DNA of 64,000 nt from Verticillium longisporum. Taxonomy: Eukaryota; Ascomycota; Sordariomycetes; Glomerellales; Plectosphaerellaceae. A program made the translations under genes and the position numbers. Positions 22,540 through 37,200 of the stretch are shown piece after piece. The notes beneath the pieces were generated by a model. That model did not search any database. It was not told the DNA's origin and was given only the letters and a program-made list of their open reading frames with translations. Where the stretch lies: assembly GCA_019188255.1 (NCBI GenBank), contig JAETXT010000002.1, positions 1,364,001-1,428,000 on the forward strand. The letters run 5' to 3'. The first letter of the stretch is position 1. Each line of letters begins with the position of its first letter.

Positions 22540-25500
22540 TATAAAGGTATTAGGCTAAGGGCCTTAATTTAGGGAAAGTAGATAGTTCGGATTTCAATCG
22601 GTATACTAGTATTATAACTTCAATTTATTAAGGCTATCGAGTATAGCCTCGACTCTACTTATAAACTAGATCTTATCGCTAATTTATTAGCGATAACCTA
22701 CTACTAGACGTCTAACGTCTAACTCCTTATATTGCCCCCCCTCTAGGAGGTCTAGTCCCTAGAATTTATAATGCCTTCATTATTATATCTCCCGATAATA
22801 GCTCTTTATAGGACCCTAGTATATAGTATTCCTTTATTCTAGTTCCTTTATAGGGTTATACTTTAATTTAAATATATTATTAAATAATATTATAATAATA
22901 ATAATAATTACGATAATTAAGAATAAATAGTAATATAAAATAATTTTCCCTATTAACTCTTAGGCTTCTCTTCGCTATATAAGCTTAATTTTCTTCTTCC
23001 TTATATAGCTATATATTATTAGGTTTTCGCTTATTATATAACGATTCGATGATTTTATTATTATAATTATACATTATAAGATCCCTTTACGTTTTTATAT
23101 TTAAATCCCTATCGTTATTATATTAGACGTTATTCTTCGTTTTAATAATACTTATCTATTTAATCCTAATTCCGGTTAAGAAGCGGATAATCGCTTAGCT
23201 ATCTTAGAGCTCTAATACCCTCTTTATAAATATTATTTCGGTAAATTAGCCTCCTAGCCTAGTATAGAGTATATAGCTAGTTATTTATCTAGTAAATACG
23301 TTTATTATAAATATAATAAAGGAGCTTATCTCTCTATAAATTCGCTAAAATCTTCTTTTAATATTTATTAATATAAAAAGATTCTTAAGCTTCTTTATAG
23401 CTTAGTTTAATATATCTAGTATCGTATAATAATTAATATAATAGAGAATAATATAATTAATTTAAAAAATTATAATCCGAAGTAATATATCTACTATTTC
23501 GCTTAGCTAGCGGAATTAATTAAATACTTTAAGAAGATATCCTATTTAAGCGCTAACCCTTCTTATTATAATTAATACTATAATATTATAAATTACGATA
23601 ATATCTTTAGGTTCTTCTTTATTAATTAGAGCAATATCTCCTTATTAAGACCTCTTCGATTTATACTCTTCTATCTCTCTAGCTTCGTTATTCTATAAGT
23701 TTTTATTAATCTTTCTACGATTCTTTATTAATTAACTTTTATAAATAAAGCCTTTATCTATTAATATTATAGAAGAGGCTATTATTATATACTAGCCTAT
23801 ATATATTATTTATTATAAAGAAGCTAACGTTCTCGACTTTATTATATATAACTAGGAGATTAAATTATATAATCGGCCCTTAAAGGGCGAAGAAGATAAT
23901 AAAGAAAGTAAGACTTTATATAATATAGACGAGATCCCCTTTAATATAAACTTTTCCCCCCTCCTAGAGGAGGTTCTAAATAGTAATACTCTAGTATATT
24001 TATACCTTTTAAGAATATATTACCCTAATTATAGCCCTATTATCCGTCCCTTATCTTATATTTCTTAGTACTTTATTATTATTATAGAGGATATTATTAT
24101 TAAAAAGAAAGCTAATATTAAGAAGAAGAAGGCTAAAGTAGCTATTAAGAAGAAAGCTATTATTATTATTAAAGTATTAGCGAAGGCTATTAAGGAGAAA
24201 GCTATTAAGGAGAAATAGCTTATTATTATTAAGGCTAAGCTTATTAAAGCTTAGGAAGCGCTTTATATTATAAATATAGCCCCTAAAATACTAGAGGTCT
24301 TAGAGGTCGATAATAATAATAAGGATATTAGCGAATTTAATATATTAATATTATCGTTTTCTAAATATCTAGCTTCTTATAATATTTCCTTTACTCTTTT
24401 AATAAATAACCTCGATCCTTTTAAATATATTAAAGATAGTATTAATAACGTCCTCGCTTATCCTCTAGATAGTAATCTCCTACTTTCCTATAATAAAGAT
24501 AAGGGTAAAGGTAAGGCTATAGCCCTTATAGTAATTATTAATTACTACGTTCCTATTAATAATTATCCTTATAATATATTATTATCCTCTATTCTTTTAG
24601 CGAAGGCTTTTAATTTAATTACTTAATCTAATAGACTATCTAAGACGTATCCTATAATTAAAGTAACCTATATTCCTATAATAGCTTTATCGAAGCGTCC
24701 TATAGCCTTAACTACCCCTAGCCCCCCCTTAGCGAAGAAAGCATATTAGATACCTTAGAAGGTTCTTCGTAGTACTAGACTAGCTAATCGATCTATATAT
24801 AATAGCTATATTCTAAGTAATTAATTAACGATATTACTTTAAAGTAAAGTACTTAATAGCTTTATTAACAATAATAGCGAAGAGGAGGACGAACTTATTA
24901 ACGAGCTTTCGCCTATTATATTAAATAAGGGTTAAGAATAATATAATAGGTTTCCTTAAATAGTATTAATCCTAATAATAGATTATTATTAAGTATTATT
25001 ATAATAATTAATTAGCGAATTAATATTATTATTATAAGCTTAATATTAATATTATTATTTCTTTTCTTATATAGTTCTATTATTTATTTTCTTATAACCC
25101 TTAGCTATTTATCCTATTATTTATATCTATATTTCTAGTATTTCTTATACCTTTTTAAAATTTAAGTTACGTTTTCTAAATAGCTTTCTAGCTCCTAGGT
25201 ATTATATTCGATTAGCTACCCTATCTATTTTACTAAATATAAATTCTATCCTTAATCCTCTTTATAGGCTATAATATCCTTAAATTCCTATTCTTCCTAT
25301 TCTTTTTCTAATATAGGGAAATAGGCTAATTATTTAGCGCCTATTTAGCGATTATACTAGGGTTCTAAGGAGGATACTAAGAAGATATTATATATCTTAG
25401 TATATATTTTAAAGAATAATATATAGTAGGCCTATTCGCTTACCTTCTCTATAATCTTTACTTAGATATATTTAAATATTAGCTTCCGATTCGATTTAAA

Positions 25501-28500
25501 GCGGAAGTTCTTAATAGAGAGGCCTATAATATCTCCGACTTTAAAGACCTTAAATATATATTTCTTATTATAATAGAAAGCTTAAATATATATTATATAT
25601 TATTAGTTTTCGCTAATTAATTAATAAATAATTATAATCTTTTTAATTCTTTCCTTTATACCCTCGACCTTAATATCTTCTCTTAGAGCTATATAATTAA
25701 CTATCTTTAAATAGTACCTATATAGGGCCTTAAATAGTAAGATATTAATAGTATTATATATATTATTATTATAAGAGAATTCTACTTCTTTTAAATAATA
25801 TAATTACTCCTTTAATATTTAATTACTAATATAGTAAAAGTACTTTTCTAATATCTAATAGATTCTCTCTATCTATCTATCTATCTAAGGGTAATAAGCT
25901 ATAAATAGATAGTATTTAATTGCTCTTTCTTAATAGAATTCCTCTTAGAATTAACTAATAAAGAGCTTATCTCTATTACTTATAATACCCTCTAGACTCC
26001 TAAACCGATACTCTATTTCTTTATAAAGAATAGTACTTAAGCCTATAATTATAAATATCTTATAGATTATTAGGAATTAAGCGATTTTCGTAAAATAATC
26101 TACGATAATAAAGATAGAATTATATTCTAGACTATTATCCTTTATTATTAATATTAAATTTATAATAAAGTCTAAAGAGATCTCTTAGAAGGGATATAAT
26201 AGGAGTAATAGCGATTATAGCTTCCTATATAGCTTATATTAGGGTATTTATATCCTTTAATATATTAAGTATTTAGCGATATATTAATATATATCCGTTA
26301 ATATATTCTCCTAATAGAACTTTCTCTTTAAAAGTTCAAGGGTCTTATTAGCCCCTATATATCCTATTTATAGATTATTATAATACTAATTTAATAGCTC
26401 TTTATAAAGAGTCCTTTATAGAGGGATAATAAATTATCCTTTAAAGAGGAGGGTATTTTATTTATTTAAAATATACTTTATTCTTCTTCTAGCTTATTAG
26501 CTTATATTCTCCTTTTAGAGAAAGTATTCTAGATTAATAGCTTATAGACTTCTAATTAAGTTCTTAAATTATAAAATAGAGATAAGCTTTAATACTATTT
26601 TATTCTTTATAAGCTCCTTTATAATAGAATATAGGATATATTAATCTAGAATAATAATCTTAGATTCTCCTAGGTCCTTAGATTCTATTTAAGTAATCTC
26701 TTAGTAAATTATCGCTAACTTCTCGGCCTTAGCTTTTTAGCTTTAAGGTCGAGAAAGAGCTTCTTTCTTTACTTTTTTCTTAATAATAATATAAATATAT
26801 TTTACTCTTTATTTAAAAGGTAAAGTCCCCCTTTCCCTAGAACTATAATATTATTCTAATATAGGGATAAGCTTCTATCTTTATAGGGTCGCTTTTATAG
26901 CTTAGACGTAGGCTCTATTTATAGCGTCCTTTAGCTTAATCTTAGTAATAGCTTATTAAACGTCTATAGCTAGGTCTTCTATTAGCTATAGCTTTTTAGA
27001 TAAAGTAAGAAGTATATTATTTATTAGTATTTATTCCCTTATATAATCTAATCGCTTTAAGAGGCTATTAATTAAGTTTATAACCTTAAGCTAGTATTAG
27101 ATTTTAAAATTAAAAGATAATAATCTATATATTTATTATATAAGCCTTCCTCGAAGGTCTCTTATTAATATTTATATAATACCTTTAAGAGCTTAGTAAT
27201 CGATTAATATAATAAAAACCTATCCTATACCCTCTAAGTAATAGTGCTAGTATTTGAGGCTCTCTACGATTATAAATAGTTCTTATTATTTAGTACTCTA
27301 TTACTATTTAATTAATAATAGTTTCTATACATAGTAAATAACTAGCTTCTACCTATTTTTATACTTTTAATTAAGGATTATTAAAATAATATTATTAAAT
27401 ATATTAATCTCGACCTAGCTTTCTAATATATAGTCCTAATATTTTAAAATTATAATAATAATAAATATAATTTTTAATTATTTAAATACCTTCTAAGCCT
27501 TAATTAAGTAGCTATTTAAATAGCCCCTTCTTAACCTTTATAATACTTCCCTTTAATAGAGCGGATAAAGGGGCTATTATTTTTAAATAGCTCTCTATAA
27601 ACTATTTATAGAAGTTTATAAAGCCTAGGAATATTTATATATCTTTAAAGGATTCTAGGGATTATTATTTAGCTATAGCTTAGATATAGTTTAGATCTAT
27701 AATTATACTTTCTTTTAAGATAATAAATCCTAGGAATTCTACTTCCTTTTAGTAAAATAGGTATTTCGATTATTTAATAAAGAGCTTAAAGTCCTAAAAT
27801 CTTTTTAGGATTTATTAGAAATAGGCTATATACTCCTCCTTTATTTATAAATAGATTAATATATTATCTAAATAAGCGATATAGAAGTTATTTGATAATT
27901 TAGCGAATATTTAGTAAATATATACTTAGAAAGTAATAAGAGTATTTATTAATCCGAATAATATTATAGTATATTTATAGTATTTATATCTTATTTAGAA
28001 AGCTATTTTCTATTAATTGCTCTTCTTAATATAAATCTAGTAATAAATATCCTAGATATCGATCTTAGAAAAGTACTTCGCTCCTATAAAATAGTTTAAA
28101 AGTTCGCTTATTAATAGGAGAGAATAATAATTCTTTATTATAATTATATTAAGGCCTTAATAGTCTATATATAGATATAAGCTCCTATCCTTCTTTAGTA
28201 TAAATAGGACTAGGGCCTTTATAGGGCTAATAGACTTTTTAATCCTCTTTATAGCTTCCCCTTCTATAATATAGTAATAGAGCTTTTCTAATTACTTCTA
28301 TAATAATAAATAGATAGGGCTATAAAGGGGTTCGGCTCTCTCTTTTAGGTCTACTAAGTACTGTATATCTTTTAATATTAATAGTTCCTTTATTAAATCT
28401 TTAGAGAAAATATCTTCGAATTTAATAAGTTCTATAAGAAGTACTTTAGCCTGCCCTTTATTTAGGGGTAAATCGTTAATAATAAGGATAATTATATTAA

Positions 28501-30496
28501 ATATTATTATTATAGCTTAAGTAATATAAGTAATATAAGCCTTAGCTTTATCCTTAATTAATATCTTTATAAACTCTTCTAAATCTATATTTAATATATA
28601 GCTCTAAATAAAGGATTAAATAGAAGTATTTATTTAAATACCTTCCTTCTTTATATTATTATTAAATAGGAATATATAGCTAGACCCTTTAAGCTATTCT
28701 ATATATATAAATAACTAATATAGTAATTAAGGGCGGTTCTATATATCTAATAAATAGAAAAAGAGTATAAATATCCTATAATTAATCGCTATCTAGCTAT
28801 TAAACGTTTATAATTTAAAGGCTTCTATACCTTCTATTTCTTATAACTTTAATAATTAAATAAGAATAGGATTAATAATATCTATTATAGTATTAATATC
28901 TAGGTTAATAGAGAATTTAATCTCTTTACTTTATTATAAAATAATTACTAATACTTTAATAGTTTTCCTAATATTTATTTTAAATATAATACCCTTTAAG
29001 TTAGGGCCTATATTAAATCGTTTTCTAATAGCTCTATTACTTAAATACCTTTAAATTTAAGTAATTATATACTTATAATTATAGCTTTATATCTCTAGGG
29101 GTCTAGCTATAAGCAATTTTATACTTAATAGCTAGTTTTATTATAATAGAAGTATATATTTATAGATATTATAGGGGCGGCCCCTCGGCCTCTAGATAGA
29201 GTTCTTATAGAGTACGGGTTCGGGTTCCTTACTTAGTAAGGAGTAGTCCCTCTATTATAATATAAGGGTTATCCTTATTTCGCTAGCGACTAGTCCTATA
29301 GGGTTTCTCTCTTAAGCCCCCTATATATAGGTACTATATTATATTATTCGCCCTAATTCGATTAAGAGTATATTTATTTCCTATTCTCTTATTATTTATT
29401 CTATAATTAATTAATATCCTATATTCTCTAAGCTTTATATACGATTATTCTAATATCCTTAATAGGAATATAATACTCTATTAACTTATCCTATATAAAG
29501 TAAAGGAGCTATTAGAAGTATTTAAAAGTATATTCTTTACTATAATCTATGCTTTCGCTAAATAATTAGTAAATACTTTCCTAATAATTAAAGAATATTA
29601 AAGGGGAGATATTTCTATTACCCTTAAAGTATAATAAATATAGCTATTCTTAATAAGCTAGGTTTTATAGGTCCTTTAAGAGGTATTCTTATTTAGTAAA
29701 GCTTTAAAAGTCCCTTTAATAGATATTTATATTATTAATATTAAGGTCCTCTTAGTAAATCGCTTTTAGGTTTTATATATAATTTCGCTATATTATTTAA
29801 AGAATATAGATAAGTTTAATCGTTAATTATTTAATAATTTAAGCTATATTTATATTAAGCTAGAAAGCATTTCCGGCCTTAATAGTAATAAGCTAATCGT
29901 TAATTTAAGCGATTATAGTATCCTCCTTAAGTATTTTATAATTATAAATAAGAGGCTTATCGTAATTCTTTACGATTAGAATCTATTTAATAAAGTATTA
30001 GATTAGAAGTCGATTTTCTAGCCTCTATTCTCGGAATTCCTTAACTAGGGCCTAGAATATCTATAATTAAGGTTCCGCTTATTAAGAAAGCTCTTTAATA
30101 ATCTAATAATACTCTAGTAAAAAGGATCCTAATTTAAGTATAGTCTTTTTATTATAACTATTTCTTAACGATTCTAATAACGTCCCTATTAGCGTATCGT
30201 TTAACTATTAATTACTATAATAAGTAATTCACTTCTAAGTCCTAATATACTTAGTTTAATCTATTCCTTAGCTTAATCTAATTATAGATTATAGAAATTA
30301 AAGAATATAAAGGTATTAAGCTAAGGGCCTTAATTAGGGAAAGTAAATAGTTCGGATTTTAATTAGCGTATTAGTATTATAACTTTAACTTATCGAGGCT
30401 ATCGAGTATAGCCTCGATTCTATTTATAAACTAGATCTTATCGCTAATTTATTAATAATAACCTACTACTAGACGTCTAACGTCTAACTCCTTATA
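22540..30496 (-). mobile_element. Family-A element II, near-complete chromovirus, nested in IV
   Basis: 7957 bp with LTRs at 22540-22731 and 30306-30496 and the target duplication GATAG at 22535-22539 and 30497-30501. The inverted polypurine tract TTGCCCCCCCTCTAGG starts at 22732, next to the 3' LTR. The content mirrors element III: antisense frame (plus strand here) at 23.04-24.63 kb, chromodomain/integrase about 25.2-26.9 kb, RT about 27.5-28.4 kb, gag towards 30.3 kb. All pol frames are interrupted by RIP stops. It keeps more CpG and GC than element IV, as expected of a younger insertion. Confidence 0.9.
23040..24626 (+). pseudogene. Antisense frame of family A, copy in element II
   Basis: On the strand opposite to pol, a frame from about 23040 to 23700 reads with stops mostly at glutamine-type positions. 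A second frame carries on from about 23600 to TAA at 24624-24626. The two overlap, consistent with an intron or frameshift near 23.65 kb. The second part includes a Lys-rich stretch of K-K-K-A and K-E-K-A repeats (24105-24250), then a segment equal to the intact 112-codon frame of element III (L-E-V-L-E-V-D...). No known domain is recognised. The same residues recur in elements III and IV, so the frame predates these copies. Confidence 0.5.
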
Positions 30497-33295
30497 GATA
30501 GCTATTCGAATAGCCCCTTCTTAACCCCTATAATACTTCCCTTTAATACAGTAGATAGAGGGGCTATTATTTTTAAATAGCCCTCTATAAACTATCTATA
30601 GAAGTTTATAAAGCCTAGGAATATTTATATATCCTTAAAGGATTCTAGGGGTTACTATTTAACTATAGCTTAGATATAGTTTAGATCTATAGCTATACCT
30701 TCTTTTAAGATAATAAATCCTAGGAATTCTACCTTATCTTAATAAAATAGGTACTTCGATTATTTAATAAAGAGCTTAAAGTCCTAAAGTCTCTTTAGGA
30801 TTTACTAGAAATAAGCTATATATTCCTCCCTTATTTATAAATAGATTAATATATTATTTAAATAAATAATATAGAAATCGTTTAATAATCTAGTAAATAT
30901 TTAGTAAATATATACCTAGAAAGTAATAAGAGTATTTATTAATCTAAATAATATTATAATATATTTATAATATTTATATCTTATTTAGAAAACTATTTTC
31001 TATTAATTGCTCTTCTTAATACGAATCTAGTAATAAGTATCCTAGATATCGATTTTAGAAAAGTACTTCGCTCTTACGAAGTAATCTAAAAGTTCGCCTA
31101 TTAATAGGAGAGGGTAATAGTTCTTTATTATAACTATATTAAGGCCTTAATAGTCTATATATAGATATAGGCTCCCATCCTTCTTTAATATAAATAGGAC
31201 TAAGGCCTTTATAAGGCTAATAGACTTTTTAATCCTCCTTATAGCTTCCCCTTCTATAATATAATAATAGAGCTCTTCTAATTACTTCTATAATAATAAA
31301 TAGATAGGGCTATAAAGGGGCTTAGCTCTCTCTTTTAAATCTACTAAGTACTTTATATCTTTTAATATTAATAGTTCCTTTATTAAATCTTTAGAGAAAA
31401 TATCTTCGAATTTAGTAAATTCTATAAGAAGTATTTTAGCCCGCCCTTTATTTAGGGGTAGGTCGTTAATAATAGGGATAATTATATTAAGTATTATTAT
31501 TATAGCCTAAATAATATAAATAATATAAGCTTTAGCTTTATCCTTAATTAATATCTTTATAAACTCTTCTAAGTCTATATTTAATATATAGCTCTAAATA
31601 AAGGATCGGGTAGAAGTATCTATTTAAATACTTTCCTTCTTTATATTATTATTAGATAAGAGTATATAGTTAGACCCTTTAAGCTATTCTATATATATAA
31701 ATAGCTAATATAGTAATTAAGGGTAATTCTATATATCTAATAAGTAGAAAAAGAATATAAACGTCCTATAATTAATCGCTATTTAGCTATTAAATATTTA
31801 TAGTTTAAGGGCTTCTATACCTTCTATTTCTTATAATTTTAATAATTAAATAAGAATAGGATTAATAATATCTATTATAATATTAATATCTAGATTAATA
31901 GAGAATTTAATCTCTTTACTTTATTATAGGGTAATTATTAATATTTTAGCGGTTTTCTTAATATTTATTTTAAATATAGTACCCTTTAAATTAAGGCCTA
32001 TATTAAATTATTTTCTAAGAGCTCTATTACCTAGATGCCCTCGAATTTAAGTAATTATATATTTATAATTATAGCCTTATATCTCTAGGGGTCTAGCTAT
32101 AAGTAATTTTATATTTAATAGTTAGTTTTATTATAATAGAAGTATATATTTATAGATATTATAAAAGCAGCCCCTCGGCCTCTAGATAGAGTTCTTATAG
32201 GGTATAGGTTCGGGTTCCTCGCTTAGCGAGGAGTAATCCCTCTATTATAATATAAAGGTCGTCCTCGTTTCGCTAGCGATTAATCTTATAGGGTTTCTCT
32301 CTTAGGCCCTCTATATATAGGTATTATATTATATTATTCGCCCTAGTTCGATTAAGAGTATATTTATTTCCTATTCTCTTATTATTTATTCTATAATTAA
32401 TTAACATCCTATATTCTCTAAGCTTTATATATAATTATTCTAATATTCTTAATAGAAATATAGTATTCTATTAATTTATTCTATATAAAATAAAAGGGCT
32501 ATTAGAAATATCCGAAAATATATTCTTTATTATAATCTATATTTTTATTAAATAATTAATAAATATTTTCCTAATAATTAAAGAATATTAAAAAAGAGAT
32601 ATCTCTATTACCTTTAAAGTATAGCGAATATAGCTATTCTTAATAAATTAAGTCTTATAAATCCTTTAAAAGGTATTCTCATTTAATAAAGCTTTAAAAG
32701 TCCTTTTAATAGATATTTATATTATTAATATTAAAGTCCTCTTAGCGAATCGCTTCTAAGTTTTATATATAATTTTATTATATTATTTAAAGAATATAAA
32801 TAAATTTAATTATTAATTATTTAATAATTTAAATTATATTTATATTAAACTAGAAAGTATTTCTAGCCTTAATAATAATAAATTAATTATTAATTTAAAT
32901 AATTATAATATCTTCTTTAAATATTTTATAATTATAAATAAGAGGCTTATTATAATTCTTTATAATTAGAATCTATTTAATAAAGTATTAGATTAGAAAT
33001 CGATTTTCTAGCCTCTATTCTCGGAGTTCCTCGACTAAGGCCTAGAATATCTATAATTAAGGTTCTATTTATTAAGAAAGCTCTTCGATAATCTAATAAT
33101 ATTCTAGTAAAAAGGATCCTAATTTAAGTATAATCTTTCTATTATAATTATCTCTTAATAATTCTAATAGTATCTTTATTAGCTTATTATTTAATTATTA
33201 ATTACTATAATAAGTAATTCGCTTCTAAGTTTTAATATATTTAATTTAATCTATTACTTAGTTTAATCTAATTATAGATTATAGAAATTAAAGAA

Positions 33296-33486
33296 TATAA
33301 AGGTATTAAGCTAAAAGCTTTAATTAGGGAAAATAGATAGTTCGGATTTCAATTAGCGTATTAGTATTATAACTTTAATTTATTAAGGCTATCGAGTATA
33401 GCCTCGATTCTATTTATAAACTAGATCTTATCGCCGATTTATTAACGATAACCTACTACTAGATATCTAATATCTAATTCCTTATA
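33296..33486 (-). repeat. 5' LTR of family-A element IV
   Basis: 191 bp, reverse orientation, TATAAAGG...CCTTATA. It is strongly RIP-mutated (GATATCTAATATCTAATTCC in place of the GACGTCTAACGTC seen in other copies). Confidence 0.85.
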
Positions 33487-34074
33487 TATCTTTATTTTAT
33501 TATTAAGGATATTATAGATCTCCTTAGAATAATTATTCTCTTTATTCTATAATAATATAAATTACTTAATTAGAGATCTATTAATTAGTAAATTAACCGA
33601 TTTATATAATAGTAGAATATAATATTAGAATAATAGGTTTTAAATAATATTTAAAAGTAAAGTCTTATTTCTTTATAATTAAAGTATAATCTCTTATTAG
33701 CTAAATTATCTATTCTATTAATTAAATAACCCTAGAATTAAGGGCTATTAGGGATCTATCTTCCCTATTCTTAGTTCTCGAATTTAGGATAGTTAAGTAT
33801 TCCCTATAAATTATTATTTATCGTCCTATTAGTCTCCCTATTCCTCTATTCCTTAGAGTATTAAATCCTAATCGATAATAATTGCCTCTATTATATTAGG
33901 CATTTCCTCCTATAAGAGTATTAATATTAATCTCTTTAATATTTTAGTATTTATTCTTCCTAGAAAAGGGATCCTATATTCTACTAGATATACCTTTAAT
34001 ATTTAAGTAATTATTATATTATAGGAATTAAAGTCCTCTTTAGTCTAGCCCTAAAAGTCTTCGATAAATGCCTC
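33487..34074 (-). pseudogene. 3' part of a RIP-damaged non-element gene interrupted by element III
   Basis: From the insertion target (GCCTC, 34070-34074) leftwards on the minus strand a frame runs A-F-I-E-D-F, through E-E-M-P-N-I-I-E-A and D-P-Q-Q-P-L, to a stop near 33722. In-frame stops are CAA/CAG-type. When element III and one copy of GCCTC are removed, the frame joins without a shift to the reading on 42032-42500. The product looks helical and Leu/Ile-rich. I have a weak impression of the N-terminal domains seen in fungal NLR-like or uncharacterised proteins, but cannot support a name. 33487-33720 holds nothing I can read. Confidence 0.5.
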
Positions 34075-34265
34075 TATAAGGAATTGGACGTTAGACGTCT
34101 AGTAGCGGGTTATTACTAATAGATCGGCAATAAGATCTAGTTTATAAATAGAGTTAAGGCTATACTCGATAGCCTCGATAAATTAAAGTTATAATACTAA
34201 TATATTAATTGAAATCCGAACTATCTATTTTCCCTAATTAAGGCCCTTAGCCTAATACCTTTATA

Positions 34266-37200
34266 TTCTTTAATTTCTATAATCTATAATTAGATTAAAC
34301 TAAGTAATAGATTAAACTAAGTATATTAGGATTTAGAAACGAATTACTAATTATAGTAATTAATAGTTAGATAATAAACTAATAAGGATATTATTAGAAT
34401 CGTCGAGAAATAATTATAATAGAAAGACTATATTTAAATTAGGATCCTTTTCGCTAGAATATTATTAGATCGTTAAAGAGCTTTTTCAATAAACGGAACT
34501 TTAATTATAAATATTCTAGGCCTTAATCGAGGAACTCCGAGAATAGAGGCTAGAAAATCGATTTCTAGTTTAATATTTTATTAAATAGATTTTAATTATA
34601 AAGAATTATAATAAACCTCCTATTTATAATTATAAGATATTTAAAGAGGATATTATAATTACTTAAATTAATAATTAATTTATTATTATTAAGGCTAAAA
34701 ATGCTTTCTAGTTTAATATAAATATAGCTTAAATCGTTAAATAATCGATAATTAAATTTATTTATATTCTTTAAATAGTATAGCGAAACTATATATAAAA
34801 CCTAGAAACGATTTACTAAGAGGACCCTAATATTAACGATATAAATATCTATTAAAGGGACTTTTAAAGTTTTATTAAGCGAGAATACCTCTTAAAGGAC
34901 CTATAAAACCTAGCTTATTAGGAATAGCTATATTTATTATACTTTAAAAGTAATAGAGATATCTCCCCTTTAATATTCTTTAATTATTAGGAAAGTATTT
35001 ATTAATTATTTAGCGAAAGTATAGATTATAGTAAAGAATATACTTTTAGATATTTCTAATAATTCCTTTACTTTATATAGGATAAGTTAATAGAATATTA
35101 TATTCCTATTAAAGATATTAGAATAGTTATATACGAAGCTTAGAGAATATAGAATACTAATTAATTATAGAATAAATAATAAGAGAATAGGAAATAAATA
35201 TATTCTTAATCGAACTAGAGCGAATAATATAATATAATATCTATATATAGGGGGCTTAAGAGAGAAACCCTATAGGATTAGTTATTAGCGAAACGAGGAC
35301 GACCCTTATACTATAATAGAGGGATTACTCTTTATTAAGCGAGGAACTTAAACCTATACACTATAAGAACTCTATCTAGAGGCTAAGGGGCCGCCCCTAT
35401 AATATCTATAAATATATACTTCTATTATAATAAAACCGGCTATTAGGTATAAAATTACTTATAGCTAGACCCCTAGAGATATAAGGCTATAGTTATAGGT
35501 ATATAGTTATTTAAATTCGAGGGTATCTAGGTAATAGAGTTCTCGGAAAGCGACTTAGTATAAGCCCCGATCTAAAGGGTATTATATTTAAAATAAATAT
35601 TAGGAAAACCGCTAAAGTATTAGTAATTACTTTATAATAAAGTAAAAAGATTAAATTCTCTATTAACCTAGATATTAATATTATAGTAGATATTATTAGT
35701 CCTATTCTTATTTAATTATTAAAGTTATAAGAAATAGAAAGTATAGAAGCCCCTAAATTATAAACGTTTAATAGCTAGATAGCGATTAATTATAGGATAT
35801 TTATACTCTTTTTCTATTTATTAGATATATAGAACTACCTTTAATTACTATATTAGCTATTTATATATATAGAATAGCTTAAAGAGTCTAGCTATATACT
35901 CTTATTTAATAATAATATAGGGAAGGAAGGTATTTAAATAGATACTTTTATCTAATCCTTTATTTAGGGCTATATATTAAATATAGACCTAGAAGAGTTT
36001 ATAAGGATATTAATTAAGGATAAAGCTAAGGCTTATATTATTTATATTATTTAAGCTATAATAATAATACTTAATATAATTATCCTTATTATTAACGACC
36101 TACCCCTAAGTAAAGGGCGGGCTAAAGTACTTCTTATAGAATTTACTAAATTCGAAGATATTTTCTCCGAAGACTTAGTAAAGGAACTATTAATATTAAA
36201 AGACGTAGAATACTTAATAGATTTAAAAGAGAGAGCCGAACCCCTTTATAGCCCTATCTATTTATTATTATAGAGGTAATTAGAAGAGCTCTATTATTAT
36301 ATTATAGAAAGGGAAGCTATAAAGAGGATTAAAAAGTCTATTAGCCCTATAAAGGCCCTAGTCCTATTTATATTAAAGAAGGATAAGAGGCTATATCTAT
36401 ATATAGACTATTAAGGCCTTAATATAATTATAATAAAGAACTATTACTTTCTCCTATTAATAGGCGAACTTTTAGACTACTTTATAAGAGCGAAGTACTT
36501 TTCTAAAATCGATATCTAGGACGTTTATTATTAGATTTATATTAAGAAGAGCGATTAATAGAAAATAGCTTTCTAGATAAGATATAAGTACTATAAATAT
36601 ATTATAATATTATTTAGATTAATAAATGCTCCTATTACTTTCTAAATATATATTTACTAAATACTTACTAGACTATTAGACGATTTCTATATTATTTATT
36701 TAAATAATATATTAATCTATTTATAAATAAGGGAGGAGTATATAGCCTATTTCTAGTAAATCCTAAAGAGACTTTAGGACTTCGAGCTCTTTACTAAATA
36801 ATTAAAATACCTATTTTACTAAAATAAAATAGAAATCCTAGGATTTATTATCTTAAAGGAAAATATAATTATAAATCTAAACTATATCTAAGCTATAATT
36901 AAATAATAACCCCTAAAATCCTTTAAGGAAATATAAGTATTCCTAAGCTTTATAAACTTCTATAGATAGTTTATAGAAAGCTATTTAAAAATAATAGCCC
37001 CCCTATCTATTCTATTAAAGGGAAGTATTATAGGGGTTAAGAAAGGGCTATTCGAATAGCTATTTATAGCTTAGAAAGTATTTAAATAATTAAAAATTAT
37101 ATTTATTATTATTATAATTTTAAGATATTAGGATTATATATTAGAAAGCTAGATTAAGATTAATATATTTAATAATATTATTTTAGGGATCCTTAGCTAA

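Larger units (their letters stand above)
19340..33486 (-). mobile_element. Family-A element IV, truncated, split by element II
   Basis: Reverse-oriented family-A DNA at 19340-22539 corresponds to element III positions from about 40262 down to about 37080. It is interrupted at the 5-bp duplication GATAG by element II, then continues collinearly at 30497-33295 and ends in its 5' LTR (33296-33486). The 3' LTR and first part of the antisense frame are missing: the left end abuts the 3' LTR of element I without a target duplication, so a rearrangement cut it. RIP is heavy throughout. It is the oldest large insertion that can be ordered in this block, because element II sits inside it. Confidence 0.85.
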